Assembly (NCBI RefSeq): GCF_963169125.1
Contig: NC_084798.1
Location: 195,915,481-195,979,480, forward strand
DNA length: 64,000 nucleotides
Direction of reading: 5' to 3'
Source: Humulus lupulus
Taxonomy: Eukaryota > Streptophyta > Magnoliopsida > Rosales > Cannabaceae
The position numbers were made by a program, and so were the translations under genes. The notes below the pieces were generated by a model. The model did no database searches and was not told where the DNA came from. It worked only from the letters and a program-made list of their open reading frames with translations. Position 1 is the stretch's first letter; every line of letters begins with the position of its first letter. Positions 56,524 through 64,000 of the stretch are shown in pieces.

Positions 56524-57434
56524 ATATCCCTCTTTCATTCTGCTTGTCGAAGTAAAACTGAAAAGCCTTAAGCATAAATTAGAAAAAGATATGGTGATAG
56601 AGGATCACCTTGTGTCAAACCTCTTTATGGGATTACTTCTCCATATACTAGTCCGTTAATTTAAAAACAGTATCGAACCGAAGTTACACACTTCATTATC
56701 TTGTTTACCCAAGCTGATCCGAACCCCATTCTTAATAAAAAATTTTCCACAAAAATCCATTCAACCCGATCATATGTCTTACTCATGTCTAACTTCATTG
56801 TTGCATAGCAATTACTCCATGCCTTTTTAAGTTTTAAACTATGTAGACATTCATAGTGTATTAATGCATTGTCGGTGACGCTTTGAGAAATGTTGATGAT
56901 GGATGAAAGAAAAGGTTTTAATCTATTGTTAAAAATCTTAGAGATTAATTTTTAGAGAACATTGCAGAGGCTTATTGGTTGAAATTCATTGATAGAAACT
57001 AGATTTTTCACTTTTGGAATCAGAGTGACAAAAGTGGAGTTAATGGTAGAGAAGTCTACTAATCCATTCAAGCAGCCCAGAATAGTTTTAGATACTAATG
57101 GTCCTACAATATCCCAGTGTTCCTGATAAAACTGTGCACTCATACCATCAAGGTCTGGACTCTTATTTGTAGGCATAGAAAAAATTGTGTCCTTAATTTC
57201 CTCTAAAGAAAAGGGGGAATCTAAAGCCCTGTTCATATCTTCAATTACCACCATTTCAATCCCCTGTAGTAATTTCTCCATCTGTTCTTCTCGAGGATAG
57301 GAGGTTGTGAAAAGAAAGTTGTAAAACTTCTTTGTAATTTCACTAATATCGTTGTTGCTAGTGCACCATTCGTTTTCTTCATTGAAAGGCCTATATGATA
57401 ACAAGATATGTGAATTATATATATATATTAACAT
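56524..57434 (-). pseudogene. LINE reverse transcriptase (N-terminal half)
   Basis: The open piece 57434-56952 contains NEENEWCTSNNDISE, then PLDSPFSLEEIKDTIFSM-like sequence, NKSPDLDGMSAQFYQEHW and VTLIPKVKN...NEFQPISLCNVL, all hallmarks of plant L1 RTs. Downstream in broken frames come DMSKTYDRVEW (motif A with the first catalytic Asp) and GLTQGDPLSPYLF. Truncated after this. Confidence 0.9.
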
Positions 57435-58075
57435 GCATCAGAACTTGAATTATTAGAACATTGATAGACACATTGTAATTTGTCAATGAACAAGTGGTTG
57501 CTAAAAATCATTACTCAGCCACTAATGTATTTAAATTTCTACAAGTAAGCAATAAATTGAATTAGAGAATGTTCCCACAAAATAATGATTAGTCATAAGC
57601 ATTATATAAGTGTGATGTTAAAATATTCAAAACCATAAGCTTTTGTTTCTATTAATACTTTTCATTATTGATAGACTAACAATCCTAGATGTTTGCAATA
57701 TTTGTATTATAAATTAAAATATAAGGGTATAGCTAAAAAATACCCCATCAATCATCGTGATACGTAACAATATGAAAGATTGTTTACACTAATTACCTAA
57801 GGCTCTTTATATTAGAATCTGCAATACACATAAAGGCGAAATCGATGAAATTAATCTTTATTTCTACTATTTGTATAATATCTTAATGTTTGTTGCCCTT
57901 CCACAACCATTTTAATTCATCCCTAACAATACAATAAGCAATTCCTATTGCCTAAATTTTACTATGCCCTTGTTTGTCTTCTTATTTATCAACATAATTT
58001 TCTATATAGAATATATATTTATAAATGAATGCATTAAAATATGTATATATATCAGTATATATAGAAGAGACATAA
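57420..58075. other. AT-rich insert within the LINE
   Basis: About 650 bp with no LINE homology between the endonuclease linker (KFFHQRVKERHRN) and the RT start. It has AT microsatellites at both edges (57417-57428; 58000-58065) and no ORF. It could be an AT-rich small transposon; I could not define terminal repeats with confidence. Confidence 0.5.
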
Positions 58076-58089
58076 TACAACAATTCCTA

Positions 58090-59160
58090 TGTCTCTCCTT
58101 TACCCTTTGATGGAAGAATTTTGTATTTTGGTCTCCTGCTTGTAGCCATTTAACTCTGGAGCGTTGTTGCTAGAAAACTTCCTCTTTGTGTAGCAAGTCA
58201 TCTAGTTTTCGTTCTAAACATCGTATTTTCAGTGGGTCGTTCAATTGTTCTTGCAAATTTGGCAGGCGTACAATTTGAGTTATGAGTCTCTTTGATTTCC
58301 CTAGATAAAAATCTGAATTTTGATTAGTGTCATGCTGAAATAGTAGATGCGCACCTTTGGATATTATTGATTGTTGATAAAAGGGATGAAGAGGATATTG
58401 GTTCCCAACTACTTTTTATAATATCTTTGCATTCTTTATCATTTGACCATATGTTTTCAAATTTTAAACGAGATCTTTTTCTCCTTCCTGAAAAACCAGA
58501 CCCTATTCCACTTTGCAACATTACGAGAAGAGCTCTATGATCAAAATGGTAGAAATCTAAATGTGTTAGAGAGATAGTAGGAAATCTTTCTTGCCATTCA
58601 TTATTCACCATAGACCAATGCAATCTCTCTTTTAAGAGTCCATCTTTAGTATTCTTATGCCAGGTAAAATGGTTACCTATATAATCAAAAGGATGCAATG
58701 CACATACTTCTAAAGTTTCATGAAAAGCTTCAAGTTATGATTCACATCTATTCCTTCCCCCATTTTTGTCAGCTTGACTCAACATTTCGTTAAAGTCTCT
58801 CATTACTAACCATGACCCATGTGCCATAATTAGCAAATGTTGTAATAGCTCCCACGTCTTGTGTCTATCGAGGGTTGAGGGTTCACCATACAATCCAGTG
58901 AAATGCCACAACATTTGTTGGTCCTCAAAATTTATGAAGCAGCTGATGTGATTTGATGATGTTGATTGGATTCATACAACTGCATTCTCATTCCATAGTA
59001 GCATTGGTCCTCCATTGACTCCCATCCTAGGAATCTCAAAGCCACTGGCATAGGAAAGTTGTTTACTCATAAGTTATGCCTTACCTTTTGATGAGGAATC
59101 TTAACTGTCTCATGGCTTCTTCTCCATTGAGCCCATTGCATTCCAACTTATGATATACAT
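58090..59160 (-). pseudogene. LINE endonuclease domain and linker
   Basis: Minus strand. The piece 58698-58330 reads HPFDYIGNHFTWHKNT and THLDFYHFDHRALLV, with the SDH-like motif typical of the apurinic endonuclease-like fold; upstream (58700-59050) comes GGPMLLWNENAVV and RDFNEMLSQADKNGG. Downstream is the linker with SRVKWLQAGDQNTKFFHQR. Several stops and a deletion near the start. Confidence 0.87.
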
Positions 59161-59640
59161 TTGGGAATAAAGATGTCATGAAGTGTAGGTTTGTCTAATT
59201 CTTAATCCCTCTATTCAGTATATTTAGAATACACAATATGGAAGGAAACCATTATTTCATTTTAAGAATATTGATATCTTCCTCATATTTGCATAAGTGA
59301 AATCAATTTGATTATTCCATCGTTACATTTATTAAATATGACATGATACATATCTTTTTCTTGTTCTTGTAAATAGATTATTCATTTTAAAATTATTATT
59401 AAATGTCTATTTTGTTTTTGTGAAATCACTTTCATATTTTTTTATATGCTTTACTATTATGTACTGTATTTGTAGTCATTTAATACTATATTATCCACAA
59501 ACAAGAAAGAAGATGGAACTATTGGATTTTTTGACTCACCCTCGGCAACCGACATCCAATCATCTAGAATATTTATTTAGATAATAGTTATATTAGAATA
59601 AAGGGAGTTTGATCATTTGATATTCTGTATTTTTGCAAAG
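59161..59640. other. AT-rich DNA, nothing recognised
   Basis: No ORF, repeat unit or element end that I can support. Confidence 0.4.
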
Positions 59641-60118
59641 TATCGTTTTGGTAACTTCTTGTTTAACGCCCAAATCGTGACAACCACTAAGCGGTAGTTG
59701 TAGTAAAATCGGACGGCCGATCCACAAGGAGGTAACCTCAAACCAAAAGATTAGTAGAAAATAGCACAAAAAGTTAGTAATATGAAATAAATAAAAATGT
59801 AAATGAAAAGAGATTTGAGATTTTGATTTTGTCTTTTTGATGAAATGATAGAATGAGACAAGTGAAATAAAAGTAAGGTGTAATCAAGAGTTTGAGAAAA
59901 TAGAAAGGTTTCAAGAATCATCAATATGCTTGTGTGGTTACTTAGTTACTTGATTTACAAAAATACACAAGTAAATAGTTCACATCCCAACATTTACTTG
60001 GAAAATCTAACTTTAAAGTCCATATTATTTTCTAACAAAAGTCCATTTGAGTTATAAAGTTCTTTACTTTAGGAGCACAATGTTAATCTTATGAAAATTA
60101 TAAAAATGACAAAATACC
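59641..60118 (-). repeat. Possible LTR fragment of another family
   Basis: Read on the minus strand it ends in a GC-richer block (GGTTACCTCCTTGTGGATCG, about 59740-59720, then GGTTGTCACGATTTGGGCG) after AT-rich DNA, a shape common to LTR tails. It is cut on the right by the LTR of T3. Family and limits are uncertain. Confidence 0.35.
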
Positions 60119-60838
60119 TGTTGTACCCTGATTTCAACTTCTGTCATCCACTCAGTTCGGGTACAGCTGGCAAATAAATATACGGAGAAATAACCATGGG
60201 AATGATATTTGCTTATTATCCACATGAGCAACTCTATTTTCACATGGGTACGTGTGGTGTTAGGCGTCTTGGTTTAACCCGAGCTATAGACATGAAGGTT
60301 GTGAAGTGCGAGCTCGTAATATTCAAACAGTTGTCGAAGTACGAGCTAGCAGAGAAACTCAGCTCGTGGTATCTCTGATATATTGCGCACCCACAAATCC
60401 CCAAAGACTCGGGTACTTTTATACGATTATTTATGACTAGCCTGTCATATTTCATCTCTCAGATATTAGGAGAACATTTACTTTATGATCAAATCATATC
60501 CCATTATAAATGGGAAATATATGTATTAAATGTAATAAATATGTAAAAATGTGATTGGCTCACGCGGTTACCCAAACCTCTCCATGGAATTTCTCTATAA
60601 ATACTAAAAATATTGGACAGGAAAAATGACCGATTATTCTGTAATACTGAAACTCTGCCAAAATAGAGAGAGAAACAGCAATAATATAGACTCGTGGACT
60701 AGGTGGATTTTAACCACTGAACCACATAAAAAATTTGTGTTCTTATGAATTCTTTTCATCTTTCGTTACAGTTTATTACTAAGCACTAATCAACCTTATT
60801 ATTTCTTAATACACTGTTGGCAAAAAACCTCGTCAACA
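60119..60838 (+). repeat. 5' LTR of element T3 (720 bp)
   Basis: TGTTGTACCC to CGTCAACA, followed by GTT and the primer site. TATA box CTATAAATAC at 60595-60604. The short ORF at 60196-60378 inside it has no support. Confidence 0.88.
60595..60604 (+). promoter_or_regulatory. TATA box of the T3 LTR
   Basis: CTATAAATAC, 235 bp before the LTR end, oriented towards gag. Confidence 0.7.
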
Positions 60839-60841
60839 GTT

Positions 60842-60854
60842 TGGTGCTTTCATC
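60842..60854 (+). other. Primer binding site, element T3 (tRNA not assigned)
   Basis: TGGTGCTTTCATC three bases after the LTR end; same first 12 bases as in T2 (21667-21656). Confidence 0.75.
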
Positions 60855-60876
60855 AAAATCTCAGTCAAATCTCATC

Positions 60877-63350
60877 ATGGTGCTCACTCGCTCAATGCAC
60901 AACAATGAGATAAAACAGCTTGGTGGGCAGGAGGCCCATCATACCGCTGTTTCAAAAGAGCATGGCCTTGAAGTCCAGCAACGTCCGGGAAAGCAACCAG
61001 CGGGTCACGACGATACTTTGAGTTCGGTGTCATTTCCACCGAATCCAAACCCAGACTACTTAACTGCAGTTGAGTTGGAAAATATGCAGTTAAGAAGCCA
61101 TCTTGCTAAGGCAAACATGAAAATTGAGGAGGTTTTGGCTCGGTTACCCCCTCTTGCAACCGACGTTAATATTGGAAAGAGGCAAAGTGGGTCTCATAAG
61201 TCCCACAGGAATAACCGATCAAAACCAAGTAGGTCAGTCAGACCTGCCATCCCAAGTTCTGTGCCTACAGCGCGAGATCGCCAAAATGCTCAACCTAGTG
61301 GCCCTCACAGGGATCATCAACATGTCAGTCAATCAGTTAGAACCACGACCCCAAGTTCGGTGCCTCCTTCACAAGCATCTATGAATGCCCATGGCAACCA
61401 ACAAGGAGGGGTTGGGACAGGCTCACAGAGACAAAATGTTCCACCAAACCCTCCTACGTCACAATCGAATCGTTAGGCAAAGAGAGCTAGGAATAATGGG
61501 ACAGAACAAAGGCAGGCTAATTTAGTTCGCCCCAATGGGACAAGGATTGCCTCTCCAGTTAGGCATCCCCCGTCACCCATAAGACATCAGATGCCACCTC
61601 ATCCTACACAGGACATTCCTGCTTATGGAGACAGCAGGAGAAATTCTCCTCTGTCTGCCCATACCTATGTCCCACGGTCACATGTCGAAAATCCAGATCC
61701 TCGGCCTTAACCATAAGTTGTAAGCTTTGCAAATGGAAGTTATTAGACTGAAAGTCATCGAACTGGTAGGTCTGAGGGTGATCTAAGAAATCATCTAAGT
61801 TATGCACAAAACCCTCGGTACGATCCACAGCCTGATCTGCGTGATCACCTGAATTCACAGAGAAAAAATTCAGCTTGAGATGAGGGTGTTAGTTATACTT
61901 GTCAAGAGGGAGGTCCTTCCAAAGTACGTGATAATGGGAATGCCCCACAAAATCAAGCTCGAGCTTGGAGGGACAACAACCCGTCAAACGTGTACGATAG
62001 GATGGGAGCTGTTGAACAACCCCAAAATAACCTAGGGACTAGGGACCAAATCCTCGAGAGGCTAGCTCAAATGGAGGAGCAAATGAAGAAGGTTCTATCT
62101 GGACAAGATAAAGACGATTGTGACTTAGAGGATGAGCTCGAGCTTTTCGCTCCAAATATTGCGGCGGCCACATATCTGGTGGGCTTCAGAATGCCACATT
62201 TGTCAAAGTTTGATGGAGAAGGGGATCCGTTTGATCACCTTGGGATGTTTAACACCATGATGATGGCCCACAACGTTAGACTTGATCTAAGGTGCATTTT
62301 ATTCCCCTCAACTTTGATTGGGCCAGCCAGGCAGTGGTTTAAACAGTACAAGAGGCATTCAATTAGCTCATGGAAGAAGTTTTCTGCTGATTTCAAGAGA
62401 GCATTCAGGGCTTCCCAGACAACTCGAGTTAAGGCTGATTCATTAGCTAATGTAAAGCAGCAACTTGGCGAATCGTTGAAGGCATATCTAAGTAGGTTTG
62501 CCAATGTCATTGCACGAGCTAGAGATGCTGACGACAAATCCAAGCTCATGGCAATGAGGACGGGAATCCTTGTTGGAGGCGACCTGTGGTAGGAATTACA
62601 AAGAAAAGGAGTTAATAGTGTGGACGAGTTCTTGGCACGAGCTCAAAGATGGGTTAACCTGGAAGAGGCATGAGCTTCCATCGCAAGAACCAGCCAAATC
62701 CCTGTCCAGCCCGTTGGAGCGATAACGGATGTTGCAGCTACGGCTCAAACTGTTGCCCAGAATAACCAATGGGGAAATAATAAGAGGAAGGGAAATGGTG
62801 AGGGCGACCAGAGCAGAACAAAGAAAAATGCGTCTGGGGAGAAATTCAAACTTGTTTACACAACTTATACCGTCCTCACGGATACTAGAGAGCGCATCTT
62901 CTTAGCCAATTCTATTAGCCTTCCATGGAAGAAGCCAGAACCATTGAAAAACCAAAGAACGAAGAGAGATCCATCGAAATTCTGCCGATTCCACAATGAT
63001 ATCGGTCATAACACTGATGACTGTAGACAGCTAAAGGATGAGATCGAGACCCTCATTAGGGTAGGACCTTTGGCCCAATACACCCAAAATCGAGTGGTCC
63101 CTAGTTAGCCCACTTGACAGAGCCCTCTGTCAGCTTCTAAAGCTCCAATGAATCAAGTCGGAGCTCAAGAGAATAAGGACGACCCTCCTCCGATAATAGG
63201 GGGAGATATAGCCATCATTTAAGGAGGACCTCATCTAGTAGGAATGAGCAGAGGTGCCCAGAAGAGGTACATTAATGAACTGAAATCTCATAACGAAGTT
63301 GAGTTCGTCTCAGAATAGCGGTTATCAAAACAACAACGAATGGAAAAAAA
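60877..63350 (+). pseudogene. gag: gag pseudogene, element T3
   Basis: ATG at 60877 (MVLTRSMHNN) opens a 200-residue N-terminal part rich in Gln/Ser/Pro with a helix (ELENMQLRSHLAKANMKIEE), stopped by TAG at 61474. The capsid part (61990-62592) includes LERLAQMEEQMKKVL, FRMPHLSKFDGEGDPFDHL, IGPARQWFKQYKRHSISSW and ESLKAYLSRF, the typical retrotrans_gag fold, and stops at 62590. A basic linker and the zinc motif (FCRFHNDIGHNTDDC, about 62985-63030) follow with stops at 62672, 63105, 63115 and 63222. Confidence 0.9.
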
Positions 63351-64000
63351 CCAATCATTTTTACAGAAGAAGATGCTAGCCATGTCCAGTTCTCACATAA
63401 CGATCCTTTAGTCAAAACCGTTCAGCTCGCCAACCAGAGAGTACGGAGGACACTAGTAGATAGTAGAAGTTCTGTGAATCTACTTTTTAGGTCCACCTTG
63501 GAAAAAATGGGGTTGTTTATAACCAAGGTAAAGGCGACCTCAACGATTCTATATGGGTTTTCTGGTGAAGGGTCGGCTGCCATCGGAATGATCGAATTAG
63601 TGGTAACATTGGGAGAAGGTTTACGAACTGTCTCCAAGTTGCTTGAGTTTGTGGTAATTGACTGTCCAGCCACATACAATGCGATTTTGGGTCGTTCTGC
63701 ATTGAAGGCATTTGAATCCATAACCTTTATCCGCCACCTAGCAATCAAGTTCCCCTCGGCTGCAGGAATATGCACCATCAGAGGTGATCAGCTCGCTGCC
63801 AGGGAATGTTATAGCATTTCTATGAAGGGAAAATCACAACCCGGGCAGCAAGTTATGGCCATAAGTGACGGGGGTGAGGAGTCCCAAGAAGTGGAAGTTA
63901 CTTATGGGATGGAAGAACCTCAAGAAGCAAAGGATAGCAACATTGTCCCACATGATGACATTGACCCACGAATGGGCAAGGACAGGTCAGAGCTCCAGAC
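63351..64000 (+). pseudogene. Protease domain, element T3 (incomplete at window edge)
   Basis: An open frame from FTEEDASHVQFSHNDPLV, through the active site RTLVDSRSSVNLLF (Asp kept, Thr-Gly replaced by Ser-Arg) and STILYGFSGEGSAAIGMIEL to CPATYNAILGRSALKAF, then an acidic linker (EEPQEAKDSN) towards RT. It runs off the window. Confidence 0.88.

Larger units (their letters stand above)
56524..59160 (-). mobile_element. L1-type LINE remnant (ORF2), minus strand, truncated
   Basis: Minus strand, from endonuclease start (about 59150, WNAMG-like) to RT motif B (GLTQGDPLSPYLF near 56600). It stops where the Tekay LTR ends at 56523, before the catalytic YxDD box. An AT-rich insert (about 57420-58075) parts the endonuclease from the RT. 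No poly-A tail or target duplication is visible. Confidence 0.85.
60119..64000 (+). mobile_element. Element T3: Tat-lineage Ty3/gypsy element, plus strand, continues beyond the window
   Basis: 5' LTR (60119-60838), primer site, gag and protease in order; cut by the window end. Motifs (zinc motif CRFHNDIGHNTDDC, PR VDSRSSVNLLF) match T1 and T2, and the primer site matches T2. The antisense gene, if present, would lie outside the window. Confidence 0.9.

Noticed and set aside
60196..60455. ORFs on both strands in the T3 LTR
   Set aside because: Short, overlapping, inside the LTR upstream of the TATA box; no motif.
1..64000. Endogenous pararetrovirus or virus-derived segment
   Set aside because: All RT and integrase motifs fit gypsy or LINE elements; integrase and LTRs are present and there is no movement-protein or caulimovirus coat-type sequence.
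1..64000. Cellular host genes, tRNA or rRNA genes
   Set aside because: Every supported coding segment belongs to a retroelement; no cloverleaf with A and B boxes and no rRNA core sequence was recognised by eye. A covariance-model search could overturn this.

Overview
Plant nuclear DNA made up wholly of nested, decayed retrotransposons. I find no cellular host gene, rRNA or tRNA gene. The evidence for a plant is: chromodomain-bearing Ty3/gypsy polyproteins of the Tekay/Del type, tRNA-iMet primer sites, Tat-type elements with a second RNase H and an antisense spliced gene, an L1-type LINE, long AT-rich LTRs and solo LTRs with 5-bp target duplications. The species cannot be fixed from the sequence; a dicot with a large repeat load is my inference.

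Layout, left to right. Bases 1-194 are the inverted head of a Tekay-type LTR. Element A (Tekay, +) runs from its truncated 5' LTR (195-479) to the end of its 3' LTR (38736). It is broken by four insertions: element B (Tekay, -, 2066-10319); element T2 (Tat, -, 10911-22275, with 145 bp of an extra copy to 22420), itself holding a 1.4-kb solo LTR (12651-14066); a 1.86-kb solo LTR (24099-25961); and element C (Tekay, +, 27682-37750), whose own 3' LTR holds a 2.8-kb solo LTR (34475-37293). Two further 5'-truncated Tekay-type LTR tails follow (38737-40160; 40161-40282 continued at 54834-56523). The second is split by element T1 (Tat, +, 40283-54828, target duplication CTCAC). T1 is in turn split by element D (Tekay, -, 43530-47292). 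An L1-type LINE remnant (-, 56524-59160) and AT-rich repeat-like DNA follow, then the 5' LTR, gag and protease of a third Tat element T3 (+, 60119 to the window edge).

How the parts work: each gypsy element encoded Gag (particle), protease, reverse transcriptase, RNase H and integrase between LTRs carrying TATA boxes. All are now inactive through stops, frameshifts, deletions and catalytic-residue loss. In five protease, RNase H or integrase domains a catalytic acid is lost, in each case by what looks like a G-to-A change in the codon.

The most distinctive content is in T1 and T2. Both carry, between integrase and 3' LTR, an opposite-strand gene with its own TATA box just inside the 3' polypurine tract. 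Its domains are a gypsy-type-transposon (Transposase_28-like) domain followed by a coiled coil, and it has clear GT-AG introns in T2. Both elements also have a second polypurine-tract-like CTTGGGGG motif at the pol/antisense-gene border. T1 adds a ~64-bp tandem array with a two-unit higher-order pattern between its two convergent genes. T2 shows an in-frame deletion that joins Gag to RNase H.
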